From Flavobacteriales bacterium (GTDB lineage: Bacteria; Bacteroidota; Bacteroidia; Flavobacteriales_G; Salibacteraceae), in the NCBI GenBank assembly GCA_003499525.1, contig DNTB01000089.1, positions 62,001 through 126,000 of the forward strand: a stretch of DNA of 64,000 nt. The letters are read 5' to 3'. The stretch's first letter is position 1. Every line of letters starts with the position of its first letter. The notes under the pieces were generated by a model that did no database searches, was not told where the DNA came from, and worked only from the letters and a program-made list of their open reading frames with translations. A program made the translations under genes and the position numbers. Shown one piece after another: positions 25,723 through 34,957 of this stretch.

Positions 25723-25777
25723 TTAAATTGTTTTCGCGATAATAACGATCAAAAAGGCAATCAGTTCCTTTCTGGGT

Positions 25778-26395
25778 TTATTTGTCGCTATTCGACGCCG
25801 CAGGTACAATTTTAGGGTAGTCGAACCACAACCACGATAAGATGACCAGATAGATGATGCGTTGCAGTAGTCCATTGTAGTCTGGGAATACACTGAATGA
25901 CTTTAGTATGGAAACGACAATGAGAATGATGAGTGCAAATAGTGCTCTGATTTTACGCTTCCGGTTGATCGTAACAAAAGAAAAGGTCAGAATCCCCAAT
26001 GAAATACTGATACCTGCAATGGACGACATAAGATGGTTCATAGAATCCTCGAACCTGTCATATAGCAGGTGTTCTTCAAAAGACCTAGGTTGATAGTAGG
26101 CACTTATCATTAGACTAACTGCATAACCGAGAACGAACAGTTCCGGAACAAGGTAGGCATTACGCTTTTTGAATTTCATCCAAATGCCCAGGGACAAAAT
26201 CAGACCGAAAAGCACATATCCGGAGGCCATTAACCAGCTCAATGGATAATCCTGACCCGCTAATTGTCCAATTGAGTTGACTTGCCAATGATAGACATCT
26301 GGCGCGCTCAACTCGGCAATTAATAAAATAAGGATAAATAGCGCGATACCTATATGAGTGTAATAATCAGGAAAACCCTTATTCGAGGATTGCAT
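25778..26395 (-). CDS. DUF998-like integral membrane protein
   Basis: Polytopic membrane protein of 205 residues with six hydrophobic segments (about 14-31, 53-72, 84-102, 122-141, 150-168 and 176-192). The arrangement resembles DUF998, a family of unknown function with short, conserved polar loops (for example SAPDVYHWQVNSIGQLAG and the histidine-bearing DSMNHLMSS). No catalytic residue can be named. It is separated from msrA by 55 bases and from the broken hydrolase gene by 108, all on the same strand. Role unknown. Confidence 0.7.
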   Translation of the reverse strand: MQSSNKGFPDYYTHIGIALFILILLIAELSAPDVYHWQVNSIGQLAGQDYPLSWLMASGYVLFGLILSLGIWMKFKKRNAYLVPELFVLGYAVSLMISAYYQPRSFEEHLLYDRFEDSMNHLMSSIAGISISLGILTFSFVTINRKRKIRALFALIILIVVSILKSFSVFPDYNGLLQRIIYLVILSWLWFDYPKIVPAASNSDK

Positions 26396-26503
26396 GATGC
26401 GAAACTAAGTCAAACGAAGTTGGAACCTCGCTTTGTTTGCAAATCACAATCCTTCAGCGGGCACGTGTGGGATATGGTTTTTTTGAGAGCCGTTCAAGAA
26501 TAA

Positions 26504-27459
26504 CTACGGAAGTTCATTTTTGAAAAACGCTCCCATTTTTTCTACTACAAATTCGGGGTTTTCTTCATGGGGCATCACCTTGCTTGAAGGGACTTTTATA
26601 AAGTAACAAGTGGCATCAAACTGTTCCACCATTTTTTCTGCTTTGGAGACTGGGAAGGTAATCTCATCATTTTGCCCCCAAAGGAATAAGGTCTTTGCTT
26701 CAATTTCTTTGTGAGAATACTTGAAATCATCCACTATCTTCCATTCTATTCCTCTCAAGTATTTGATCGCACCTTTCATTTTAAGTTTTGATTCGATCAA
26801 AGGGTTCAAATATGGGATGTACATGGTTTCAGGATGGTCAAGTTGATCTATGTCGAAATAGAATTCCTTGAACATCAATCGGGATTTAACCAATTTGGGA
26901 CTTTTAAGCATTTGTCTGTAAATCAAGTTGGAAAAAGGCAACCGACTCAGTGTGGCAAAAAGTCTGATAAATGGAGGTCTGTCTTCAGGAATTTCGGTAT
27001 CGATGAGTACTAGATGTGTTACTGCATCTTTTCTGAAATTGCAATCATACGGGCTATGGATCCCCCCGTGTCATGCGCAACGAGACCATAGGTTTTTAAC
27101 CCCAGTATCTTGAATAAGGCAATATATCTTCTTGTATGAGCAGAGAAATCAAACTTTGTTTTTTTATCCCATTGCGTATCACCAAACCCCGCTGATTCCA
27201 CAATGTAACAAGTATGCGTTTTGGCCAATTCGGGAATTATGAACCTCCAGGTTCGCCCATTGACCATAAAACCATGGACAAAAATCAAAGGAGGTCCGCT
27301 CCCAACTTTGCGAACCGATAATATGGCGTCTTCAACTTTGTAAAATTCAATGGTCAGGGAATCGTAGTAATAAAAACTGTTGCGTTCAGGTTCTATCTGT
27401 CCATGGAGATTCATGATGAAGAGGTGTAAAAGGATTAATATTAAAGCTAAGTTTCGCAT
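26504..27459 (-). pseudogene. alpha/beta hydrolase interrupted by a frameshift
   Basis: Exported alpha/beta hydrolase split by one missing base. The first part (start 27459, signal peptide ending LHGQ) reads through HGFMVNGRTW and the nucleophile elbow AHDTGG, then hits TAA at 27019. One extra A in the run of four T at 27029-27032 (plus strand) would restore the frame, giving DAVTHLVLIDTEIPEDRPPF and running on without a gap into the second part, which ends at 26504 and carries the acid residue (WGQNDE) and the C-terminal helix. The aspartate nucleophile (D in place of S) is that of haloalkane dehalogenases and epoxide hydrolases. It may be a true pseudogene, a phase-variable run or a sequencing error. 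A Crp-type regulator lies just upstream. Confidence 0.85.
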
Positions 27460-27532
27460 AAACTCATAATTATGTGAGTTGCGAAGCTGAGCCAACCTGA
27501 GGAAATAACTCGTTGACTTTGGTTAAGAAAAG

Positions 27533-28117
27533 CTACTTCGAAAAAATTCTTTTTCGAATCCTGCTCAATGATTCAGGGCTTACGCCTAGATAAGAGGAGA
27601 GGTAGTATTGGGGTATTCGGTTCAATAATTCTGGGCGATTCTCCATCAGGTTGACATAGCGTTCTTCCGGGCTTAATGAAACAAAGGTTGCAACGATATT
27701 TTGATAGGTACTCAATTCCTCTTCTAATATTAGCCTGGAAAGAACTTCTAACTTCGGAAACTTCTTAAGCAATTCCTGCTCTGAATCGAACGAAATTTTT
27801 GCAAGAGTGCAATCTTCGATGCATTCCAAATAGACTTCTGATGGCTTTTTTTGAGTATAGCTATCGAAAACGGTAATAAACTTGTTTTCGGTATAGAAAT
27901 TTGCCGTTTTCTCCACACCATTAATGTTGTAAAACATCCGGACACAACCTCTGAAATTGAAATAGGAATCCTTCGATATTTCACCCTCCTTAAGCAAGAT
28001 TGAACCTTTTTTGTAGTGCACAATAGGGATGTATTCCTGAAGCAGGAGCAGATCCGCGTCAGAAAACTCTAAACTGATGTAGTTACGAATATGATTGATC
28101 AGAGGCGACAGATCCAT
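27533..28117 (-). CDS. Crp/Fnr-family transcriptional regulator
   Basis: Regulator of 194 residues. The N-terminal cyclic-nucleotide-binding-like barrel runs about 20-130, with IPIVHYKKGSILLKEGEI and a short helix; the arginine of the canonical cAMP phosphate pocket is not seen. The C-terminal winged helix-turn-helix includes IPQYYLSSYLGVSPESLSR, so it should bind DNA. Such short Crp-like proteins are abundant in Bacteroidota, and most have no known ligand. It is read in the same direction as, and 73 bases upstream of, the frameshifted hydrolase, which is a possible target together with the DUF998 gene. Cysteine clusters of the Fnr iron-sulfur type are absent. Confidence 0.9.
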   Translation of the reverse strand: MDLSPLINHIRNYISLEFSDADLLLLQEYIPIVHYKKGSILLKEGEISKDSYFNFRGCVRMFYNINGVEKTANFYTENKFITVFDSYTQKKPSEVYLECIEDCTLAKISFDSEQELLKKFPKLEVLSRLILEEELSTYQNIVATFVSLSPEERYVNLMENRPELLNRIPQYYLSSYLGVSPESLSRIRKRIFSK

Positions 28118-28185
28118 CTAGTTCAACATTTGTTTGCTAAGGTAGCGTTCAACTTGTTAATTATGAACCCTGATCCTACATCAAA

Positions 28186-29922
28186 CTACATTTCAGAGGT
28201 ACATTCTTTGAATATCCTGGCTTCGCAGGTATCACAGGTATGGCGATCGAGTCTTTTGTAGATCTCACTGATCGCCGATTCCTTATTGATAAAGATATTG
28301 TCTTTGCCCACGGTGTCGTCATATCCGCCTGAGTTAAGTACTTCACGTACTTTCTTTTTCAAGCCGCATAGATAGAATCCACCACCTTTGGCTTTAATCT
28401 TCTTTGCCTGATTAGCAAGGAGTTCTGCACCAGCCAGATCTATAAAGTTGATTCCGTTACCTATGATGAGGATGTTCTTTACTCCCTGGTCCGTAAGCTC
28501 ATCAATAGTAATGTTAACATGTTCTACAGCCCCAAAGAATAGAGACCCATCGACTCTCAGAATCACCATCTGTGGACATTCAGTCAACTCATTGTCTTCA
28601 GCATTTTGAAAATGACGACCAGGAAGTAGGGGATTTGGAGCAATCTGAACGATTCTTGGTTTAGAAGTCTTTTGCAGATAAAAAATCATCGATAAGATAA
28701 CCCCTAAATATATGGCGAATTCAAGGTGTAGGAACAGTGTTGCAAGAAAGGTGACCAAAAGTACACTTAACTCGCTTTTGCTGGTTTTAGCAATTTGTTT
28801 AATGTGATGAACATCAATAAGATTATAGGCAACCAATAAGATGATACCCCCCATTGCTGGTATGGGGAGATATGCCGTAAGTGGTGCAATCAGTAAAAGA
28901 ATAAGTGCCAATGAAATGGCAGCAAAAACTGCCGAAAGTGGTGTTTTAGCTCCACTTTGATAGTTTATACCCGATCTTGTAAAAGAACCACTCCCGGCAT
29001 AGCTCGAAAACATACTCCCAATGATATTGGACAACCCCTGCCCAATAAACTCCTGATTGCCATCGAGATTTTGATGAGATTTAGTAGCTATAGAACGGGC
29101 TATCGCCACAGCTTCAATCAAACCTAAAAGAGCAATAGCCGCTGCATTGGAAGATAGCAGTTCTATATTATCCAGGGTTAGTTCAGGCATCCGGAAAGGT
29201 GGAAGCTTGGAGGGCAATTCAACCACCATTGCGACTCCCTTGCTTGCTCCATCAAGATAATAGTTCAATGCACTTCCAACTACCATTGCTACCAGCATGT
29301 GGGGTATTTTTGGAGTGAATTTTTTAACCAGAATGGCTGTCACCATCGTGACCATCGCGATGAGAAGAACATACAGGTTGGTATCAGGGATATTGGCAAT
29401 GAGAAATTGCCATTTTTCATGAAAGTCGAGGCCTCTTGGCTGATCTAAGCCAAAAACATGTCTCAATTGACTTGTCGCTATGAGTATAGCAGCTCCTGAA
29501 GTGAACCCGACAACGACGGAATGAGATACAAAGTTGACCAGAGTGCCAAGTCGGGCTATTCCTAAAAGGAACTGAAAAGCGCCCGCTAAAAAGGTTAGTA
29601 CCAGAGCAAGTTCGATAAAACGTTCGGTACCCGGCTCTGCCAGACCGCTAATTGCTGAAAAAACCACGATAGAAATAGCGGTTGTCGGGCCTGAAATAAG
29701 GTGGAATGAACTTCCAAACAAAGCTGCTACAATAGGAACAACCATTGCAGTATACAAGCCATATATCGGGGGCATACCGGCAATCATGGCAAATGCAACT
29801 CCCTGTGGGAGGACAACCACGGCATTGGTAATACCTGCTTGAACATCATCCCGCACCGTTGCCCTTGTAACCATGGGCCACCAACGCAAGACTGGAAATA
29901 CCTTTTTCAGGCGCCGATTCAT
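28186..29922 (-). CDS. SulP-family anion permease with STAS domain
   Basis: Integral membrane transporter of 578 residues. The SulP core (about 1-420) has the opening GITNAVVVLPQGVAFAMIAG and further segments such as SGPTTAISIVVFS and GSGSFTRSGINY, with some 12-14 helices. The STAS domain (about 440-555) contains LRVDGSLFFGAVEH and IDLAGAELL. Its C-terminus carries cysteines (HTCDTCEARIFKEC). Known members move sulfate, bicarbonate, nitrate or other anions. It begins six bases after the end of the Soe-like molybdoenzyme gene, so it is almost certainly in that operon. Sulfate made by the enzyme is the natural candidate, and export of product or uptake of substrate are both possible. Confidence 0.93.
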   Translation of the reverse strand: MNRRLKKVFPVLRWWPMVTRATVRDDVQAGITNAVVVLPQGVAFAMIAGMPPIYGLYTAMVVPIVAALFGSSFHLISGPTTAISIVVFSAISGLAEPGTERFIELALVLTFLAGAFQFLLGIARLGTLVNFVSHSVVVGFTSGAAILIATSQLRHVFGLDQPRGLDFHEKWQFLIANIPDTNLYVLLIAMVTMVTAILVKKFTPKIPHMLVAMVVGSALNYYLDGASKGVAMVVELPSKLPPFRMPELTLDNIELLSSNAAAIALLGLIEAVAIARSIATKSHQNLDGNQEFIGQGLSNIIGSMFSSYAGSGSFTRSGINYQSGAKTPLSAVFAAISLALILLLIAPLTAYLPIPAMGGIILLVAYNLIDVHHIKQIAKTSKSELSVLLVTFLATLFLHLEFAIYLGVILSMIFYLQKTSKPRIVQIAPNPLLPGRHFQNAEDNELTECPQMVILRVDGSLFFGAVEHVNITIDELTDQGVKNILIIGNGINFIDLAGAELLANQAKKIKAKGGGFYLCGLKKKVREVLNSGGYDDTVGKDNIFINKESAISEIYKRLDRHTCDTCEARIFKECTSEM

Positions 29923-29928
29923 ACCTAA

Positions 29929-32790
29929 CTATTCGCCATCCGGGAAGTACGTCGAATCATCTGGACGAAGTGCCCTTGGGAACCAAAGTGGCCGCCTTTC
30001 GCCATTAGGTCCAGGAGCCGGTTTAGTCATACTCAGCCATTCTTTATAAACTTCATGCGACTTATCTGTGTCTACCATGATGTCTCCGTAGCTGTCTTCA
30101 GCTTTCGCTTTTTCAATTTTGACCTTTTGGTGCCAGCAATGCATACCGCTTAGTGGATCAGGGTGAACGGGGAATGTGATATTCTGGTGAACACCTCCAT
30201 CACTCCAAAAAATTCTGGCAGTATCTGGATCATTAGATTGAGTAGGTTCAATTCCCCGTAACGTACTCATCTTCCATTTCGAGCCATCCTTTTTTATCTT
30301 GACGGTATTCAAGGCCCATCGATTGCTCAACTGATCTTGTGGTCTTCTCCACCTTCCAATATGATGAGAACACGCAACGATGCCGGGTTTCATTCCTTCA
30401 GTAAGCCAAACCCGGTCAACAAAATACCCGATGTCTGTAGTCACCCGAACTAAATCGTCATTCTTGATTCCCAGTTTTGCTGCATCTGTTGGATGAATCC
30501 AAACCGGATTTCTATTCGCTATCTCATTGAGCCACTTTGAGTTAGCCGAGCGGCTATGAATAAGAACAGGAAGTCGGAAGGTTGGTACCAATGGAAATTC
30601 ACCTTTTGAACGATCTATATTCTCTTCATGAATATGGGATTTAATGTAGGTCGGAATAGCATATTCCGGCCAATCCCAATCAATCATGGTTTGAGAATAA
30701 AACTCCTGTTTTCTAGATGGCGTAGGGAAGCCGGTTACAGCTTTTCCATCAATCATTAATCCAACGGATTTCCCTCCATTCTGAATAACACCTGAACTCT
30801 GATCTACTTTTGAGTCTTTCATTACTTCTTCAGGAATTTCTTTCAGGTGCTTTTCGTAAGACGTTTCTTCCACAACGAAAGCACCATACTTTTTCATGTA
30901 ATCCAATGGACTCATTCCCTCCTCGGCTGCCTTTTCAGGCAATCCTGGTGTATTCTCAAAAATATACTGATAGTACTCGTCAATATTGATTTTCTGTCCT
31001 TCACGATATGGTGAAAGAAAATGTTCACGAATTCCCAGGCTGCCATCGGGATCAATTCTCCACGACAGTTCTATCCAGAACTCGTCTTCCTCCCATACTT
31101 CGCCAGGGTTGGCCTGATATGTAAACTCTACCGGTTTGCCAGCGCGTCTTGCTGCTTCGCGAAGAACGGGTTGTCGGAAAGCAATCCAAATTGAATTGTG
31201 AGTTTCGTAGCTATTTAGGTCATGACGTTCTGACGCCAGACCCATAGGAAGCACGTAATCAGCAAAATATGCTGTTTCGTTCCAAGTCGGGGTTAAGGCT
31301 ATATGCATCCCAACCATGTCATGATCAGACAAGGCTTCTATCCATGAGAAACCGTCAGGATAAGTCCAGACCGGATTGAATACACGAGTGAAATAGACTT
31401 CCATCCGACCTCTTTTCTCTTTGAGGAAGTGCGGGAGTAGGAAGCTTGGTTCAAAAAATGCTAACGGATATTCTTTTGGGAAATGCAATTCGTTCCAGAA
31501 TTTCTGGGCTGGTGGATTGTCAAAGAATTTAGGCTTGAACTTATTCCATGCACTTGGTGATGTTCCACCTTTTGTGCCTACACTGCCCGTTAAGACATTT
31601 AGGAAATGCAGTGTTCTTGACACAGCCCAACCACCGAGGTTACCGGAAGCCGCACTCCGCCAGTTATGGGTTGCAAATTTAGTTCCTGCTCTTCCAATTC
31701 TGCGAGCCACTTCAATTACAGTTTCCGCTTTTACACCTGATTCTTTTTCAGCAAACTCAGGGGTATACTCATTATATGCCTCACTAAGTGCTTTGATAAA
31801 GTTCTCGAAATTATTTTCTAAATCAGGTCTCATTTTTTTGAGATAGGTATCCCAGTTGACCCATTTCTCGACAAATTCTCTGTTGTAAAGGCCTTCATCG
31901 ATTATGACTTTAGCCATCGCTAACATCACGGCAGCTTCTGTGCCGGGGTAAGTAGGCATCCAGTAATCCGCCATACTTGCAGTATTCGAAAGGCGAGGAT
32001 CCATGACGGCCATTTTAGCACCTTTCATCATTCCTTCCATGATGCGCTGCGCATGAGGATTGAAATAATGCCCTGATTCAAGATGTGCTGAAATGAGAAG
32101 TATAAAATCGGCATTGGCATGATCAGGCGACGGTCTGTCATAGCCATGCCACAGATTGTATCCAAATCTTGCTCCCGAAGAGCAAACATTTGTATGGCTA
32201 TTGTGTCCGTCTACATTCCATGCCCGAAGTACACGATCCATATAGCCTTCATGCCCGGGTCGCCCCACATGATAGACTATTTCATTATTTCGTTCTTCTT
32301 GCAAGGCCTTACGAATTTTACCTGCAATATCATCCAGAGCCTCTTCCCAGCTAACCCTTTCCCACTCTCCTGAACCACGTTCTCCCTTTCTTTTCATGGG
32401 ATATAATATTCTATCAGGATCATGAATTTGATTTATTGTAGCAGGACCCTTTGCACAATTCCTACCTCTGCTAGCTGGGTGGTATGGATTCCCTTCAAAC
32501 TTCCTTACCTCACCATCTTCCTTGTCGATATAGGCCAGCAGCCCACAAGCCGACTCGCAATTGAAACATGTTGTCGGAACGATAGAGTAAGATTTTTTGA
32601 CCTTTTTGGCCCAGCCTTTTGCCTCATATTCCTCCCAGTTATCCCATTTCTCTGGAGGGGGATAATCTGTCAAATCTCCCGGTTCGGTCAAACTATCCAA
32701 ATCAGGACCGTAGTCTTCATGAAGGTTTGGAATAACACCTACGCTTTCCGCGATTCTTTCTATTAAAGTTGGTTTATGCTTATATGCCAT
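29929..32790 (-). CDS. molybdopterin oxidoreductase, SoeA/PsrA-like catalytic subunit
   Basis: Catalytic subunit of a DMSO-reductase-family complex, 953 residues. The [4Fe-4S] site is C75-x2-C78-x3-C82 and C112, and the likely molybdenum ligand is C203 (NVCSSGARFG), as in polysulfide/thiosulfate reductases and sulfite dehydrogenase SoeA. No twin-arginine signal is present, so it should face the cytoplasm, which fits SoeABC (sulfite oxidation inside the cell) more than periplasmic PsrA. Together with the fused ferredoxin-NrfD protein encoded upstream and SulP downstream, the best reading is sulfite oxidation to sulfate with electrons going to the quinone pool. Thiosulfate or polysulfide reduction and other anions are alternatives. 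C-terminal half carries the pterin-binding region (RSANSKWLNEIANRNP). Confidence 0.83.
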   Translation of the reverse strand: MAYKHKPTLIERIAESVGVIPNLHEDYGPDLDSLTEPGDLTDYPPPEKWDNWEEYEAKGWAKKVKKSYSIVPTTCFNCESACGLLAYIDKEDGEVRKFEGNPYHPASRGRNCAKGPATINQIHDPDRILYPMKRKGERGSGEWERVSWEEALDDIAGKIRKALQEERNNEIVYHVGRPGHEGYMDRVLRAWNVDGHNSHTNVCSSGARFGYNLWHGYDRPSPDHANADFILLISAHLESGHYFNPHAQRIMEGMMKGAKMAVMDPRLSNTASMADYWMPTYPGTEAAVMLAMAKVIIDEGLYNREFVEKWVNWDTYLKKMRPDLENNFENFIKALSEAYNEYTPEFAEKESGVKAETVIEVARRIGRAGTKFATHNWRSAASGNLGGWAVSRTLHFLNVLTGSVGTKGGTSPSAWNKFKPKFFDNPPAQKFWNELHFPKEYPLAFFEPSFLLPHFLKEKRGRMEVYFTRVFNPVWTYPDGFSWIEALSDHDMVGMHIALTPTWNETAYFADYVLPMGLASERHDLNSYETHNSIWIAFRQPVLREAARRAGKPVEFTYQANPGEVWEEDEFWIELSWRIDPDGSLGIREHFLSPYREGQKINIDEYYQYIFENTPGLPEKAAEEGMSPLDYMKKYGAFVVEETSYEKHLKEIPEEVMKDSKVDQSSGVIQNGGKSVGLMIDGKAVTGFPTPSRKQEFYSQTMIDWDWPEYAIPTYIKSHIHEENIDRSKGEFPLVPTFRLPVLIHSRSANSKWLNEIANRNPVWIHPTDAAKLGIKNDDLVRVTTDIGYFVDRVWLTEGMKPGIVACSHHIGRWRRPQDQLSNRWALNTVKIKKDGSKWKMSTLRGIEPTQSNDPDTARIFWSDGGVHQNITFPVHPDPLSGMHCWHQKVKIEKAKAEDSYGDIMVDTDKSHEVYKEWLSMTKPAPGPNGERRPLWFPRALRPDDSTYFPDGE

Positions 32791-32801
32791 GATACAGTTT
32801 C

Positions 32802-34445
32802 TTATGATAAAGGAATACGCTGTGGAGCTTCTATCCAGATTTTTTCGGTAAAATAAATTCCTATTAGAATTAGAACTCCTGCTACACCGCTCAATAAAGG
32901 TTTGCCGGAGAGAAGGAGAAGGATTGGCAAGACATTGCCGGCTAAAATGCTCCCGGTCCAGAATAGTCTTTTATATCGGCCATGAGTGATCATATGTGCC
33001 GCCTTCTTCGCGTCTTCTGTTGGGTGAGTAATAGTCAGCTCAACCAGGATGATGAACAGGTTGAAAATCAGTGATCCCAGCATGACAAATTCCAGATAGT
33101 TGATATACCCCGCGCTTGAGGGAACAATTACGTTAAGTATTGCTAATGCCGCTCCACCGGCCATAAATGCGTGGGCCAGCATGTGGAAAACCAGAGTAGG
33201 GCTTTGCCAGAAATCGCGTCCTTTAGCCTGAGCAAACAGGAAGGCTGTATATCCGGCTACCACCAGTGCAAAGAATGCCCCGGCCCAAAAGGTGACTTGC
33301 AGAGCGAGATCTAATTCAAAGAAATAGAAAAGCGCAAGTAAAGTAACCAATCCACCAAATATGCTGATGGAATATCCACCTTTTACTAACCATGAATTCC
33401 ATTGCGGACGAAGGAGAACATAGGCGAATCTCTTGGGTTGATCCAGGTCCATGATCAACAGGATTCCTGTGGCTCCCAGGAAAACTAAGGATAGGGCTAT
33501 CATGGCCCAAAAGTTGAAATCGGATACGGAGGTAATGTTGAATGCTACCGCCATAAATGTTGTTAAAAACACTCCGGAAGAGATAGCTTTGGTAAGGACA
33601 TATCCTGATACTTCCCATCCCCACAAAATTCCTTTGTCCGGGGTATCATAAATCCTTCTCGGATCACTTTTTTGTAAAGCCTTATCTGTTGGACTATCAC
33701 ATGATCCATTAGAGCAATCACTATCACCTGAATAGGTCATAGCCAAATCGTTGTTATTTTCAACCAGCATTTTAGTCAAATCAAAAGGATCGTTTTGAGC
33801 CGCAAGCTTTTCAGCGTATTTGGCAAAATGTCCCACACCCCGTTGCTGTGAATTCCAGAAGTACTGCTCATCACGCACTGTTTCATTAGGTGTAATGCTT
33901 GCCTCATCACCATTAATATAATAGAGGTTGGGTACGTTTCCTTTTTCCGGCTTTCGAACAGTTACTTGCTCCCTGCCTATGAGTTGTGCTATTTCTGTGT
34001 CAGGATTGTCAAGATCGCCAGAAATAATGGCATGTTCCGGACATACATTGACACATGCAGGTTCTAAACCGATATCCACCCTGTGTGCGCAATAGTTGCA
34101 CTTAGCTGCAGTGCGAGTTTCAGGGTCAATATACAATGCATCATAAGGGCAGGCTTGCATGCAAGACTTGCAGCCTATGCAGCGGTTATTGTTAAAATCT
34201 ACAATGCCGTCTTCCCGCGTATACAGTGCCTCAACAGGACATATAGTGACACAGGACGCAACTTCACAATGATTACATCGAAGTACTGAAAAGACCCTCC
34301 TGGTATTTGGAAATGTGCCCTTTTCTGTTTGTTTGACCCAGGTGCGGTTCACGCCAACCGGGACGTCGTGCTCTGCTTTACATGCTACAGTGCAAGCATG
34401 ACAACCAATGCATTTTCGATTGTCAATGACGAATCCGTAATTCAT
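32802..34445 (-). CDS. fused four-cluster ferredoxin and NrfD-type membrane subunit
   Basis: Electron-transfer and quinone-reactive subunit of 547 residues that fuses what are normally two proteins. The N-terminal ferredoxin (1-160) has 16 cysteines: 12/15/18/22, 57/60/65/69, 89/92/95/99 and 116/119/131/135, enough for four [4Fe-4S] clusters. A linker follows, with a Cys/Ser patch (DSDCSNGSCDS). From about residue 275 to the end, an NrfD/PsrC-like domain has about eight helices with GWEVSGYVLTK and MDLDQPKRFAYVL. It starts 11 bases before the molybdoenzyme gene on this strand and is the first gene of the unit. The fused form is equivalent to SoeB plus SoeC or PsrB plus PsrC. No Tat signal is seen, so the clusters face the cytoplasm. 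Confidence 0.88.
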   Translation of the reverse strand: MNYGFVIDNRKCIGCHACTVACKAEHDVPVGVNRTWVKQTEKGTFPNTRRVFSVLRCNHCEVASCVTICPVEALYTREDGIVDFNNNRCIGCKSCMQACPYDALYIDPETRTAAKCNYCAHRVDIGLEPACVNVCPEHAIISGDLDNPDTEIAQLIGREQVTVRKPEKGNVPNLYYINGDEASITPNETVRDEQYFWNSQQRGVGHFAKYAEKLAAQNDPFDLTKMLVENNNDLAMTYSGDSDCSNGSCDSPTDKALQKSDPRRIYDTPDKGILWGWEVSGYVLTKAISSGVFLTTFMAVAFNITSVSDFNFWAMIALSLVFLGATGILLIMDLDQPKRFAYVLLRPQWNSWLVKGGYSISIFGGLVTLLALFYFFELDLALQVTFWAGAFFALVVAGYTAFLFAQAKGRDFWQSPTLVFHMLAHAFMAGGAALAILNVIVPSSAGYINYLEFVMLGSLIFNLFIILVELTITHPTEDAKKAAHMITHGRYKRLFWTGSILAGNVLPILLLLSGKPLLSGVAGVLILIGIYFTEKIWIEAPQRIPLS

Positions 34446-34550
34446 ATTTTACTTATTGCTGAAATTAAGGAAGAGTTGAATCTGAAAGATTTCGAAAATA
34501 TAGAATAAATCTAATATGACAAACAGAAAAAGCATGGTTTAGAAAGATTC

Positions 34551-34576
34551 AAAACAAGTGATAGTGCTTGCTTTTT
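34551..34576 (-). terminator. weak hairpin after dgkA
   Basis: On the minus strand AAAGCAAG pairs with CTTGTTTT (one G-T pair) across an eight-base loop. It lies three bases after the dgkA stop on that strand. The stem is AT-rich and the following T run is short, so terminator function is doubtful. The rest of this 133-base gap shows no other structure; the Soe promoter should be in it. Confidence 0.25.
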
Positions 34577-34578
34577 GT

Positions 34579-34947
34579 CTATGTTAATATGCTCAAAAGC
34601 TTGGGGGCAAAAACTATCATCCCAACCGTCAATGCAAAGACAGAAGTCAGCAGAGTAGCGGCCGCTGCGAGATCCTTAGCATGTTTTATGGATTGATGAT
34701 GCCCGGGATGTAATCTATCGATGGTATGCTCTAATGAAGAATTGATCAGCTCTGATACATTAACTAAAACGATAGCCAAAAGCACCATTAACCATTCAAT
34801 AGAGCTAAGTCCAATAATAACAGAAACTAAAAGTGCAATAACCGTAGCTGCAAGGATAATCCTGGCATTGGTTTCAGACCTGTAGAAATAGATCAGCCCA
34901 TTGAGGGCGTTTTTGAAGCTCCTATATCTGGAATTGAAAAATCCCAT
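34579..34947 (-). CDS. dgkA: diacylglycerol/undecaprenol kinase DgkA
   Basis: Small integral membrane kinase, 122 residues with three helices, the normal size for DgkA/UdpK. The catalytic and metal residues are in the region SELINSSLEHTID and the Lys-Asp pair of HAKDLAAAATLL. Most small DgkA proteins of non-enteric bacteria phosphorylate undecaprenol and so feed the lipid carrier for peptidoglycan and other glycans; that is known for the family, not shown here. The gene follows rho by ten bases on the same strand and is probably cotranscribed with it. Confidence 0.92.
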   Translation of the reverse strand: MGFFNSRYRSFKNALNGLIYFYRSETNARIILAATVIALLVSVIIGLSSIEWLMVLLAIVLVNVSELINSSLEHTIDRLHPGHHQSIKHAKDLAAAATLLTSVFALTVGMIVFAPKLLSILT

Positions 34948-34957
34948 GACTCAGAGG

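Noticed and set aside
31421..31846. A 141-codon open frame on the plus strand
   Set aside because: It lies wholly antisense to the molybdoenzyme gene, with no signal, domain or sensible start context; base composition of the other frame explains it.
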